NCBI GenBank assembly: GCA_047974855.1
Contig: JBKECT010000004.1
Span: 1-15,483, forward strand
Direction: 5' to 3'
DNA length: 15,483 nt
Origin: CAYNRG01 sp047974855
GTDB lineage: Bacteria; Bacillota_I; Bacilli_A; Erysipelotrichales; Erysipelotrichaceae
The translations under genes were made by a program, and so were the position numbers. This document shows positions 6,497-14,232 of the stretch, piece by piece (position 1 is the stretch's first letter; every line of letters starts with the position of its first letter). Under the pieces are notes generated by a model. It saw only the letters and a list, made by a program, of their open reading frames with translations, made no database searches and was not told the origin of the DNA.

Positions 6497-6517
6497 AATG
6501 CTCCTCCTTATGTTTTA

Positions 6518-6546
6518 ATTATACTAAACAATCTTTAATTTGTAAA
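6518..6546 (-). promoter_or_regulatory. Promoter of the DUF969-DUF979-pcp operon
   Basis: On the minus strand TTTACA (6541-6546) and TATAAT (6518-6523) lie exactly 17 bases apart, close to consensus. The -35 box is the outer half-site of the palindrome cluster described next. Confidence 0.8.
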
Positions 6547-6575
6547 ACTTACATGAAATGTAAGTTTTTACATTT
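6541..6575. promoter_or_regulatory. Double palindrome at the -35 box (operator candidate)
   Basis: Two palindromes stand side by side: TGTAA-AAC-TTACA (6541-6553) and AAATGTAA-GTTT-TTACATTT (6556-6575). The sequence therefore holds four alternating TGTAA/TTACA half-sites with centres about 18 bases apart. The whole also folds as one long inverted repeat (arms 6541-6554 and 6558-6572). The upstream gene already has a separate terminator, so an operator is the better reading. Confidence 0.6.
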
Positions 6576-6582
6576 TAGTATT

Positions 6583-6606
6583 AAAAAACAGAGATTTCTC
6601 TCTGTT
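6583..6606 (-). terminator. Terminator of the CofE-family gene
   Basis: On the minus strand AACAGAGA and TCTCTGTT form a perfect 8-bp stem closed by a GAAA tetraloop, followed by six T. It begins within the stop codon. Confidence 0.85.
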
Positions 6607-7801
6607 ATTCTGTAATATAGTTATCAAAATACCCTTGAATTAAAATAACTGGTGTTCCTTTATCTCCTGATCCACTAGTTAAATCACAAAGGGATCCGAT
6701 TAAGTCAGTTAATTGGCGTGGTGTTGTTCCCTGTGATGCCATATTTCCGACAAGACTTCCCTCTTTTTCTTTAATACTTTTTTCAATCGCTTTCTTTAAA
6801 TCTTCTCCTGATAAATCTTTAAAATCATTATCTGCTAAATACTTCAGTTTTAACTCGTTCGGTGTTCCAATCAGCCCATCTGTGAAAGCAGGCGATACAC
6901 AAGGGTCTGCAAGTTCCCAAATCTTTCCTTGAGGATCTTTAAATGCTCCATCCCCATAAACCATTACTTCCACATGCTTCTTTGTTTGATCTAAGATTTG
7001 TTTTTGAATATCTAAGACTACCTCTTTACATTCCGAACGTGGAAATAGTTTTACCGTCGTTTCTGTTGCTTTATTTGAACCTAGCAGACCAAATTGTTCA
7101 TTATATCCTGAGCCATCAACACTCGCTGTAAGCAAATCATCTAGTGAACAAACCACTTTCGCTCCATTAGCCATTAAAATTCTCTTTGTACGAGAGCGTG
7201 TATGGATATCACAGTTAATCACGTTTTTTGTATAATTCAAAATAGTCTTCGCTTGATTTGCGAAAATGACTTCTACTTCAGCCCCTGTGCTGCGAATCAA
7301 TTCTTCGTAGTAGGCAACATAATCCACCCCTGTAAACTCATGTTTATTTTCACCAAATAAAGCTCTATATTTTTCTAATGACAATACATCACTATAAGGA
7401 TTAACTTCAGCAGCATCCAATTTATCTAAAGAAACTAACTCATTTCCAACCTCATCACTTGGATAACTCAACATCAATACCACTTTTTTTGCCCCCATTG
7501 CCATTCCTTTAAGCAGCATTGCAAAACGGTTGCGAGATAAAATAGGGAAAATAACTCCTATTGTTTCTCCACCTAACTTCGCTTTAACATCATTTGCGAT
7601 AGCCTCAACAGATGCATAATTTCCTTGTGCTCTAGCTACTACTGATTCTGTTACCGCAACCACATCACGATCTCTCAGTTGAAACCCTTCACTTTTAGAA
7701 GCCTCTAAAACACTCTGCACGACAATGCTAGCAATATCATCCTTTTCACGAATAATCGGGCAACGAATTCCCATGGATACTGTTCCAACTTTTCTTGTCA
7801 T
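6605..7801 (-). CDS. CofE-type (coenzyme F420-0:L-glutamate ligase family) protein, function unknown
   Basis: A 398-residue soluble protein. The N-terminal half resembles the F420-0:gamma-glutamyl ligase fold, with RDRDVVAVTESVVARAQG (about 43-60) matching the conserved CofE segment, then IGVIFPILSRNRFAMLLKGMA (81-101). It is longer than archaeal CofE (about 250 residues); the C-terminal part has a GDG motif and a Lys/Glu-rich helical stretch. The start is taken at the ATG at 7801, which has AAAGGAG nine bases upstream. An in-frame GTG at 7828 lies only a few bases from the predicted transcript start and has a poorly spaced ribosome binding site. Its promoter faces a divergent LysR gene. No F420 biosynthesis or F420-dependent gene is present, so the family label should not be read as the function. 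A gamma-glutamyl ligase acting on another substrate would suit the pyroglutamate-themed neighbours. Confidence 0.7.
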   Translation of the reverse strand: MTRKVGTVSMGIRCPIIREKDDIASIVVQSVLEASKSEGFQLRDRDVVAVTESVVARAQGNYASVEAIANDVKAKLGGETIGVIFPILSRNRFAMLLKGMAMGAKKVVLMLSYPSDEVGNELVSLDKLDAAEVNPYSDVLSLEKYRALFGENKHEFTGVDYVAYYEELIRSTGAEVEVIFANQAKTILNYTKNVINCDIHTRSRTKRILMANGAKVVCSLDDLLTASVDGSGYNEQFGLLGSNKATETTVKLFPRSECKEVVLDIQKQILDQTKKHVEVMVYGDGAFKDPQGKIWELADPCVSPAFTDGLIGTPNELKLKYLADNDFKDLSGEDLKKAIEKSIKEKEGSLVGNMASQGTTPRQLTDLIGSLCDLTSGSGDKGTPVILIQGYFDNYITE

Positions 7802-7841
7802 TTCTTTATTCTCCTTTATGAGTTGCACTAACTCCTCATTT

Positions 7842-7870
7842 ATTATAAACTGTAACTGGATATAAGTTAA
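7842..7870 (-). promoter_or_regulatory. Promoter of the CofE-family gene
   Basis: On the minus strand TTAACT (7865-7870) and TATAAT (7842-7847) are separated by 17 bases. The predicted start near 7835 supports the ATG at 7801 over the upstream GTG. Confidence 0.6.
7853..7869. promoter_or_regulatory. Possible LysR-type binding dyad
   Basis: TAACT (7853-7857) and AGTTA (7865-7869) form an interrupted dyad with a 7-base AT-rich centre. It lies in the intergenic region between the divergent LysR gene and its neighbour and overlaps the -35 box of the CofE-family promoter, a usual position for LysR regulators. Confidence 0.45.
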
Positions 7871-7905
7871 ATTAGTTTTTAATAAATTTGATATAAGGAG
7901 AGATT

Positions 7906-8781
7906 ATGACAAACATTAAACTTGAACAGTACAAAATATTCAATGAAGTCGCCGCAACACTTTCCTTTTCTGTTGCCGCTAGAAATCTCTTTATTAGCCA
8001 ACCAGCGATATCCCAGACAATCAGACAAATGGAAAAAGAATTAGGAGTTCCTTTATTTTTGAGGCATTCCAAAGGGGTTTCTTTAACTCAAGAGGGGGAG
8101 TTACTCTACAGCTATACTCAAGATGCTTTAAACTTAATTACCACCGCTACAAACAAACTTTCTAACTTTCAAGACCTTAAAGAAGGTACCCTCACCTTAG
8201 CAGCCGGAGATAGCTTTAGTGAGTTTTTCCTTACCCCTTTCTTATCTAAATTCCATGAATTGTACCCCCTTGTCTCTATAAAAGTAATCAACCGAACCAG
8301 TTCTGAAGTCCGTGAATTATTGAAAACCGGACAAATTGATTTAGGCTTTATGAGCTCTCCAGAAAACGAGGAATCCATTAGCTTTCATGAGTGTTTTTCA
8401 ATTCAAGATATTTTTGTCGGTAGAAACCCCTCAACACAACGCTATAGTTATAAGGATATTGCAAAGCTACCACTTATTTTATTGGAAGGCAGCTCCACCT
8501 CTAGAACCTACCTAGAAAAGCAATTCGCTAAGCAAGGACTTCGCTTAACACCGCATATGGAACTTGGTGCCCACAGTTTACTTTTGGACTGCGTTAAAGA
8601 ATCATTTGGGGTTGCTTGTGTTGTCAAAGAGTTTTCTCAAAAATCGCTTAATCGCAAAGAAGTCTTTGAGCTAAATGTTCAACCACCACTTCCAAAAAGA
8701 AAAATGGGCTATGCTTATTTAACTCGAAAGTCACTCTCTATCGCTTCTCTTAAATTTATCGATTTGCTTCAAACCACTTAA
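7906..8781 (+). CDS. LysR-family transcriptional regulator
   Basis: A 291-residue regulator. The winged helix-turn-helix covers about residues 4-62 (FSVAARNLFISQPAISQTIRQMEKELGVPLFLR is the recognition region), followed by a linker helix and a two-lobed effector-binding domain from about 90 to the end (GTLTLAAGDS at the start of lobe one). Length is normal. The ATG at 7906 has AAGGAGA upstream. It is divergent from the CofE-family gene with a 104-base gap holding a dyad, the classic layout in which the regulator controls its neighbour. It ends at a hairpin shared with the convergent zinc-ribbon gene. The effector is unknown; a glutamate-, pyroglutamate- or peptide-derived compound is a guess from context. 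Confidence 0.93.
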   Translation: MTNIKLEQYKIFNEVAATLSFSVAARNLFISQPAISQTIRQMEKELGVPLFLRHSKGVSLTQEGELLYSYTQDALNLITTATNKLSNFQDLKEGTLTLAAGDSFSEFFLTPFLSKFHELYPLVSIKVINRTSSEVRELLKTGQIDLGFMSSPENEESISFHECFSIQDIFVGRNPSTQRYSYKDIAKLPLILLEGSSTSRTYLEKQFAKQGLRLTPHMELGAHSLLLDCVKESFGVACVVKEFSQKSLNRKEVFELNVQPPLPKRKMGYAYLTRKSLSIASLKFIDLLQTT

Positions 8782-8782
8782 A

Positions 8783-8808
8783 AAGCTCAGATTGCTCTGA
8801 ACTTTTTT
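8783..8808. terminator. Bidirectional terminator between convergent genes
   Basis: AAGCTCAGA (8783-8791) pairs with TCTGAACTT (8796-8804), nine positions with one C-A mismatch, closed by TTGC. T-runs follow on both strands (six T on plus, five on minus). It serves the LysR gene and the convergent zinc-ribbon gene. Confidence 0.8.
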
Positions 8809-10282
8809 ATGGTAAAAATGGTTGTCCATCATCATTTTGTCCATCCAATGATTCCAAAATTTGTGTAGAGAGCCCTCTTTTTCCAGAAGCTCCTTTGACA
8901 TCATGATTATTGGCTCCTTGAATTTTACTGCTTCTAAGTCGATAACGATGGCTTAAAAAATGATCTTCACCTTGGACATCCTTCACTTCTTTTTTGGTTT
9001 CTTTTTCATGATAATGCCGAACATTTGAATTGCGATAGCGAGCATAAATGAGAGCGTAATAAATAAATCCAATCGTCATCACTATCCACCCTGCATCTTG
9101 GTCAATCAGATAAATCCACCAAAAGAAAACACTAAGGGCTTCTAAACTAGCTGAAACCATAAATAGCCTAAATGTGTTTAGTGGAACAGAACCCATCACT
9201 TCTTTTGTTCTTGCATTGAGCGCCAAGTAATGTATCATTTGCCCACTCATTTTTTCTTGTTGATAACTATATAACCACACAGGTAAATAAGTTGCTTTCC
9301 ATTGTTGTCCCACAAGATCTACAGAAACAGTTGACCACCGAACACCTCGATTGTACTGTGCAAGTGTTGAATTAATCCCAAAGCGTGCGACATCTTCCAA
9401 TTGTAAACTAACTGTATCTTGTACTGATGCTTTATTAATATCTCTTTTTTCTGAAGTAAATCCCCTCAGATAATTTGCGTTCCAATGAACGCAGTTCTCT
9501 GTATCAAATGGCATAATTGAATTGATGATGTTGTTAGTTTTAGTCGCTGTATAGCTTAACTTGTCTTTGCTGGCTTCTATCGCTAAATCATCAACTAAGA
9601 TTTCAAAATTACGACTCACTTTATACAAGTCCGCATCATAGTAGGTCACCGTGTGTTTTCCACTTCTCACAAAATATTGACGTATTAACTTTTCAGCTTC
9701 ACCAGAAAATTTCGCCTGTGCTCGTATATCCACCAACAAATACGGAAAATACACTCCCAAAATATTCTCAGACTTAAATTCTTTTTTAAATTTAGGTAAA
9801 GCGTAAAAGGTTCTTTTCCCTACAAACTTTTCTATCGCTTCTTTTGCTTCTTCTTTTGTTATCTTAAATGGTAGCACTGCATCTGGTGTTGCTCCATTTG
9901 GTATTTGTTCATTAATTGACAAGTAATTACGACACCAATGGCATCGAGCCTGTGCTGATTCCTTTGTATCCACAACTACTTCAGCTCCACAGCTAGTACA
10001 CTTTAATGTGATCATTGTGTCTTGAGCATCACCATTTATATCTTGTGCACCCATTCCTGTATTATCACCTTCAAGCCCTGCTAAATCAAGATCTTGGACC
10101 AGATCAGCAGGCAGTTCATGACGACAAAAATTACATCGTAGCAGTCCTGTTGCAGGATTTAATGAAATATCTGTCGATCCACAGCTTGGACATTTATCTT
10201 GTCCATTAATTGCATTTGGATTCACATTAATAACTGTATTTTTTTCTTGCGCAGTTACTTCATTCTCCTTGGTTTCTTGCAT
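8807..10282 (-). CDS. YdjG-like double zinc-ribbon membrane protein
   Basis: A 491-residue protein. Two TFIIB-like zinc ribbons stand near the N-terminus: CPSCG/CNFC (C31, C34, C50, C53) and CTSCG/CHWC (C95, C98, C114, C117). A large soluble region (about 130-365) follows, then two predicted membrane segments (about 372-394 and 397-416), and a basic, disordered C-terminal tail of about 75 residues. This layout and the adjacent SPFH-type gene match Bacillus subtilis YdjG, which with YdjH and YdjI forms a membrane assembly that localises the phage-shock protein PspA. The start codon lies three bases after the upstream stop with AGGA nine bases ahead. The ribbons more likely mediate protein contacts than transcription, since the protein is membrane-anchored. 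No YdjH or PspA homologue is seen in the window. Confidence 0.75.
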   Translation of the reverse strand: MQETKENEVTAQEKNTVINVNPNAINGQDKCPSCGSTDISLNPATGLLRCNFCRHELPADLVQDLDLAGLEGDNTGMGAQDINGDAQDTMITLKCTSCGAEVVVDTKESAQARCHWCRNYLSINEQIPNGATPDAVLPFKITKEEAKEAIEKFVGKRTFYALPKFKKEFKSENILGVYFPYLLVDIRAQAKFSGEAEKLIRQYFVRSGKHTVTYYDADLYKVSRNFEILVDDLAIEASKDKLSYTATKTNNIINSIMPFDTENCVHWNANYLRGFTSEKRDINKASVQDTVSLQLEDVARFGINSTLAQYNRGVRWSTVSVDLVGQQWKATYLPVWLYSYQQEKMSGQMIHYLALNARTKEVMGSVPLNTFRLFMVSASLEALSVFFWWIYLIDQDAGWIVMTIGFIYYALIYARYRNSNVRHYHEKETKKEVKDVQGEDHFLSHRYRLRSSKIQGANNHDVKGASGKRGLSTQILESLDGQNDDGQPFLP

Positions 10283-10285
10283 CGC

Positions 10286-11476
10286 TTACAATCCTAAAAC
10301 TTTTGCTTTTGCTGCATCAAACTCTTCTTGAGAAATAACTCCTTTATCCAACAAGTTTTTCAATTCTTCCAATTTTGTATAAGGGTTTTCTGTTGTTGCT
10401 TGTTGCGCTTGTCCTTGGATATTTTGTGCTTGTGGTGTTGATGTTCCAGTTTGTTGCATTGCTCCCATCATTCCGCCAGCTGCATTCATTCCCATACCCA
10501 TGAACGCCATACCAGCTCCACCTTCATTTTCACCAGCTGCCTGCATTCCACGTGCTGCCGCCTGTTGCATGAAAGAATTGCCACGGTTTCCTGATAGTGC
10601 ATCTGCTTTTTTAACATCGCTAAGTAATGCTTTTGTATCTTCATCATATTCAATTGCTTCAAGTGCAACTTTAACAATTTCTAATCCACGATCTGATTTC
10701 CATTTATAGCCATCTTCTACTACTGCAGATAATGAACTTGCAAACCCAACTTGGTCTGCTTGAATGCTATTCATGCGGTTTCCTTTACTTGGATCTTGAA
10801 CGTAGCGAGCAAATGCTCCAGATAAACTTGAAACAACCTCTGTAAATAATTGAGTCGCTGCATCATTGTTCAAATCTGCAAAATCAAAAACTGGTGCACT
10901 AGTTCCTAAATATTTAGCTGGTACATAGTTTTTTACAAACAAGATTGGATCCACAATTTTCATGGTATACGCCCCACGAGTAATCGCACCAACTTGTGCT
11001 CCTAAATAAGCATCATCCCAATAAATTTCTGATGAAGTTCCAAATCGATTATTAGGAATTTCTTTCATGTTGACATAGATTGCCATTTGTTGTGCTCCAG
11101 GTTGTCCACCAAATTTAAATCTTTCCCATGTTGTTTTTAGAGTTGATGCAATAATTCCATCTCCTGCAAAGAAAGATCTTGAGTTAGGGTCATCACTTTG
11201 ATAAACATATCCCCCAGCTTCTGCAATAAAGTTTGTTACTCCACCATCTTGCATTAAAATCAGCGCTGTTCCTTCAGGAACTACAAAACGGCTACCATTT
11301 GAAATAATATTGTCTGATCCCTTTGTATTTGATCCACGCCCATTGTTTGTCTCTGACTTTTCAACAGGAAATAGTGCCGCTGTTGCTGGTACTCCCTGTT
11401 GTGGTACAAAATAATCAAGCCATTGGTCTGCAAATGTTCCTCCCAATGCTCCTGTAAATGCTTTAATAAATCCCAT
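10286..11476 (-). CDS. YdjI-like SPFH / virion-core-type protein with SHOCT-like tail
   Basis: A 396-residue protein starting MGFIKAFTGALGGTFADQW, the typical start of YdjI-type SPFH (virion core) proteins. The ATG at 11476 has GAGG nine bases upstream; a GTG five codons earlier overlaps that site and is less likely. The SPFH-like core covers about residues 55-300. A Gly/Met/Ala-rich flexible stretch follows (about 305-345, with MGMGMNAAGGMMGAMQQ). The end, KLEELKNLLDKGVISQEEF, is a SHOCT-type short helical domain. In Bacillus YdjI binds PspA and anchors it at the membrane with YdjG. Here it leads a two-gene operon. A link to envelope stress is by homology only. There is no obvious SigW-type promoter; the promoter looks like sigma-A with an extended -10. 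Confidence 0.8.
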   Translation of the reverse strand: MGFIKAFTGALGGTFADQWLDYFVPQQGVPATAALFPVEKSETNNGRGSNTKGSDNIISNGSRFVVPEGTALILMQDGGVTNFIAEAGGYVYQSDDPNSRSFFAGDGIIASTLKTTWERFKFGGQPGAQQMAIYVNMKEIPNNRFGTSSEIYWDDAYLGAQVGAITRGAYTMKIVDPILFVKNYVPAKYLGTSAPVFDFADLNNDAATQLFTEVVSSLSGAFARYVQDPSKGNRMNSIQADQVGFASSLSAVVEDGYKWKSDRGLEIVKVALEAIEYDEDTKALLSDVKKADALSGNRGNSFMQQAAARGMQAAGENEGGAGMAFMGMGMNAAGGMMGAMQQTGTSTPQAQNIQGQAQQATTENPYTKLEELKNLLDKGVISQEEFDAAKAKVLGL

Positions 11477-11502
11477 ATTTTCATTCCTCACTTTCTAGTT
11501 TA

Positions 11503-11511
11503 ATTATACCA
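11503..11511 (-). promoter_or_regulatory. Extended -10 promoter of the ydjI-ydjG-like operon
   Basis: On the minus strand TGGTATAAT (TATAAT at 11503-11508) precedes the gene by about 27 bases. The -35 region is poor, as is common with extended -10 promoters. Confidence 0.55.
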
Positions 11512-11533
11512 TTTTCATTTTGTTTGTATACAT

Positions 11534-11556
11534 AAAAAAGGAATCTCTTCCCTTTT
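11534..11556 (-). terminator. Terminator of the RNA-modification operon
   Basis: On the minus strand AAAAGG-G-AA and TTCCTTTTTT pair around a GAGA tetraloop with one bulged G, and the 3' arm is itself the T-run. It starts at the stop codon of the last methyltransferase gene. Confidence 0.65.
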
Positions 11557-12286
11557 ATTTTTTAAAATAGTACAATCCTATTCCTGCTGCTACTGCCACG
11601 TTCAATGAATCAAATTGGTTCATCTCAATCTTCACACTTTGGTCTGCTTTTTCAAGAATTGCATCAGAAATTCCTTGCCCTTCATTCCCCAATATTATCG
11701 CAAGTTTTTCTGGTTTATCACAACTTGACATAGGCAATGCCTCATCATTTAACGCCATTGCAAAAATAGAAACTTGTTCATTTTTTAATTTTGCAATCGC
11801 TTGGTCTAGTGCTACTTTTTTTACCGCAATTTTAAATAGTGCACCCTGCGTTGAACGAATTGTTTTTTCATTATACAAATCCACGCAATCTGCAGAACAA
11901 ATCACACCATCATACCCAAAGGCTAGTGCCGTCCTAATGATTGTCCCCATATTGCCTGGGTCTTGTATCCCATCCAACAAAACTAATCGTTGACTCTGTT
12001 TGATTTCTAGCTTTGGGAAAGTACATACTGCCATCATTTGACAACCTGAAGGATTTTTGCTCAGTTTCTTCATCACTTGTTCATGACAAACATAATCAGC
12101 ACACACATCCAGCGTTGTGTGATACCCATCCTGAATTAAAATCGTCTCCACACACCCAGTTTGCAGTGCTTCTTGAATTAAATGTTCTCCCTCAATAAGA
12201 AAACGTCCTTCCTCATCCCGCCCTTTTTTAGTATGTAGTTTTGCCCATTGTTTTACTTTGGTATTTTGAACTGATGTAATCTCCAC
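11555..12286 (-). CDS. TrmH/SpoU-family RNA 2'-O-methyltransferase, YsgA-like
   Basis: A 243-residue SPOUT methyltransferase that would move a methyl group from SAM to a ribose 2'-O in rRNA or tRNA. The N-terminal substrate-binding domain (about 1-90) contains RFLIEGEHLIQEAL. The catalytic domain has motif 1 DGIQDPGNMGTIIRTA (with the catalytic Arg), motif 2 LGNEGQGIS and motif 3 DSLNVAVAAGIGLY, all intact, forming the trefoil-knot SAM site. It starts with GTG in a TAGTG overlap with the previous stop (12284-12288) and has AAGGG upstream, so translation is coupled. It is the last gene of the operon. The exact target nucleoside cannot be told from sequence. Confidence 0.88.
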   Translation of the reverse strand: MEITSVQNTKVKQWAKLHTKKGRDEEGRFLIEGEHLIQEALQTGCVETILIQDGYHTTLDVCADYVCHEQVMKKLSKNPSGCQMMAVCTFPKLEIKQSQRLVLLDGIQDPGNMGTIIRTALAFGYDGVICSADCVDLYNEKTIRSTQGALFKIAVKKVALDQAIAKLKNEQVSIFAMALNDEALPMSSCDKPEKLAIILGNEGQGISDAILEKADQSVKIEMNQFDSLNVAVAAGIGLYYFKK

Positions 12287-13017
12287 TACTTCACACCCTT
12301 TCTTCTTTGACGAACTACTTCAAAGCTAAGTGCCGCTACTGCACTGGATGCATTTAGTGCATTTTTAAAATCATTAGCATAAGGAATAACTATATTTTGC
12401 TCTATTCCACTTAAAACAGAGCGGCTTAGCCCCCTCATTTCACCACCAATAGCTAGCACAAAAGATCCTGTGTAATCCACATCATAATAATCCACTGCAT
12501 TCTGACGCATCGCCGCAATCGCCTTGCATCCTTTTGCCTTACACTTTTGAATATCCTTTGCAATATCACTACTTGAAACCCATGCTAGATACTCACTTGC
12601 TCCAGCACTGGACTTAACAATTGCCCCTTCTGCAAAAGACCAATCTCTTTCCCTTAGAATAACCCCTTGACAACCAGCACTATATAATGTTCGCAGTGCA
12701 TAACCTAAATTAAATGGATCTTCTATTCCCTCTAACACACAGATGAAATGCTCACCTTTCTGTTTTAGTATACTGTCCAAACTTTGATACTTTCTTTCTT
12801 GTGCAAATGAGACAATTCCACCATGAGTTTTCCCATCACATAGCTCATCTATTTCATGCCGTGGTACCCTTTTTATAACTACCCCTTGTTTTTGAGCTTG
12901 TTGAAGAATGAAATCAGTATTCCTATCTTTTTTTTCTTCATCAATATAGATTACATCGACCACTCTTTTTTTAGCCAGTAAAATTGCTTTGGTACTTAAT
13001 GCCCCTTCAAACTTCAT
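12286..13017 (-). CDS. TrmH-family RNA methyltransferase, divergent second paralogue
   Basis: A 243-residue SPOUT protein with a substrate-binding domain (about 1-90) and a knot domain. Motif 1 is LEGIEDPFNLGYALRT, which keeps Asp-Pro-x-Asn and the Arg. Motif 2 is IGGEMRGLSR, with Gly where family members usually have Asn. Motif 3 is NALNASSAVAALSFEV, keeping the Asn. It therefore looks able to bind SAM but is clearly different from its downstream neighbour of identical length. The ATG overlaps the upstream TGA (ATGA at 13014-13017) with GGAGG eight bases ahead. Because SPOUT enzymes work as dimers, either two homodimers with separate targets or a heterodimer are possible. Target unknown; RlmB-like activity is one option. 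Confidence 0.8.
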   Translation of the reverse strand: MKFEGALSTKAILLAKKRVVDVIYIDEEKKDRNTDFILQQAQKQGVVIKRVPRHEIDELCDGKTHGGIVSFAQERKYQSLDSILKQKGEHFICVLEGIEDPFNLGYALRTLYSAGCQGVILRERDWSFAEGAIVKSSAGASEYLAWVSSSDIAKDIQKCKAKGCKAIAAMRQNAVDYYDVDYTGSFVLAIGGEMRGLSRSVLSGIEQNIVIPYANDFKNALNASSAVAALSFEVVRQRRKGVK

Positions 13018-14225
13018 TCTTCACACCTCCGTATCATATCCCCCACTTCCACCTCAAACGGAATTTCACATTGAATTTTTCTCATCGGTTGGTTTGCAAT
13101 TTCCATCACTCCACCATCTTCATCACGCATTTCATTTAAGATAAACTGCTGGTTATCACAATGTGGACCAAATACTTCTAGTTTTTCATTTGGTCTAATC
13201 ACATTCCGAACTTCAACCAGTGCTTGTTTTGTTTGCTTATCATATGCTAATACAACACCTACAAATAAATGGGTAACCCCAGCACCATTAACATCATACA
13301 GATGTGATGAAGCATTAGGCAGTCCTTTATAAAATCCGATTGATGTAGGACGATTTTCAGCTTTAGAAAACTCATTTTGATAATAAGTTAGCCGCTCTTC
13401 TGAAAGAGGTTTCTCTGTTTTCGCTAACTCACTAATCAGTTTTCGATAAGTGCTGACAACACTGGCTATATAATATCCTGACTTCATTCTTCCTTCTATT
13501 TTTAAAGATGCAACATTCGCCACCATTAAATCGTACACCACCTCTGCTGCCATCATATCTTTAGAACTCATCGAAAATAAACACTCTTCTTTGCTTAGCT
13601 CTGTATCTCCTTGATACAAGTGGTATCTCCAGCGACACGATTGTGCACACCCTCCACGATTAGCATCCCTGAGTGTCATTAAATTACTTAAGGTGCAACG
13701 CCCTGAATAGTTAACACACATTCCCCCATGGACAAAGGCTTCAATATCCAGTGGTGATTGATCACAAATCATTCTAACTTCTTCAAGGGAACACTCTCTT
13801 GCAAGCACTACACGATCCACCCCCATTTGTTGATAATATTGAGTGGCTAAACTGTTGGTTGTCGTCCGTTGGGTACTAAGGTGAATTTCCAATTGTGGGG
13901 CTGCTTCTTTAATAATATGAATCATCGCTTCTGATGCAGTGATCACTGCTGTTACCCCTGCATCTTGTAGCTCTTTTGCATAGTCTGCTAACCCTTCAAA
14001 ATCTTCATCATGTGGAATCATATTGATGGTCACATGGATGTGAGCTCCATACTCTTTTGCATAACGGCATGCTTCTATAATTTCTTCCATTCCAAAATTA
14101 GATGCTCTTGAACGAAGTGAAAAACGCTTACCACCAAGGTAAACTGCATTGGCTCCAAAGCGAATCGCAATCTTCGCTCTTTCTAAATCACCCGCAGGTG
14201 CTAATAACTCAATTGTCTTCCTCAT
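13014..14225 (-). CDS. U32-family tRNA hydroxylation protein, TrhP2/YrrO-like
   Basis: A 403-residue protein annotated by family as peptidase U32. The N-terminus is a TIM-barrel-like domain (IELLAPAGDLERAKIAI, about 5-21). The U32 signature EAFVHGGMC...GRCTLS runs over 162-180. Four cysteines (C170, C177, C193, C197) are placed to hold an iron-sulfur cluster, and SLKIEGRMKS follows at 240-249. Members of this branch (TrhP in E. coli, YrrO in Bacillus) are not proteases but take part in forming 5-hydroxyuridine at the tRNA wobble position U34, using prephenate. The gene follows its TrhP1-like partner by seven bases, as yrrN and yrrO do in Bacillus. The methyltransferase TrmR that completes the modification is not in the window. 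Length agrees with YrrO (about 420). Confidence 0.88.
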   Translation of the reverse strand: MRKTIELLAPAGDLERAKIAIRFGANAVYLGGKRFSLRSRASNFGMEEIIEACRYAKEYGAHIHVTINMIPHDEDFEGLADYAKELQDAGVTAVITASEAMIHIIKEAAPQLEIHLSTQRTTTNSLATQYYQQMGVDRVVLARECSLEEVRMICDQSPLDIEAFVHGGMCVNYSGRCTLSNLMTLRDANRGGCAQSCRWRYHLYQGDTELSKEECLFSMSSKDMMAAEVVYDLMVANVASLKIEGRMKSGYYIASVVSTYRKLISELAKTEKPLSEERLTYYQNEFSKAENRPTSIGFYKGLPNASSHLYDVNGAGVTHLFVGVVLAYDKQTKQALVEVRNVIRPNEKLEVFGPHCDNQQFILNEMRDEDGGVMEIANQPMRKIQCEIPFEVEVGDMIRRCEE

Positions 14226-14232
14226 ACTATCC

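Noticed and set aside
6541..6572. Long inverted repeat read as a transcription terminator
   Set aside because: The preceding gene already has a GNRA-loop terminator at 6583-6606, and this repeat contains the -35 box of a good promoter and no proper U-run after it.
7802..7828. GTG start nine codons upstream in the CofE-type gene
   Set aside because: It lies almost at the predicted transcript start and its GAGGAG is only three bases away; the ATG at 7801 has a correctly spaced AAAGGAG.
11477..11491. GTG start five codons upstream in the YdjI-like gene
   Set aside because: It overlaps the RBS of the ATG at 11476, and MGF is the typical start of YdjI-type proteins.
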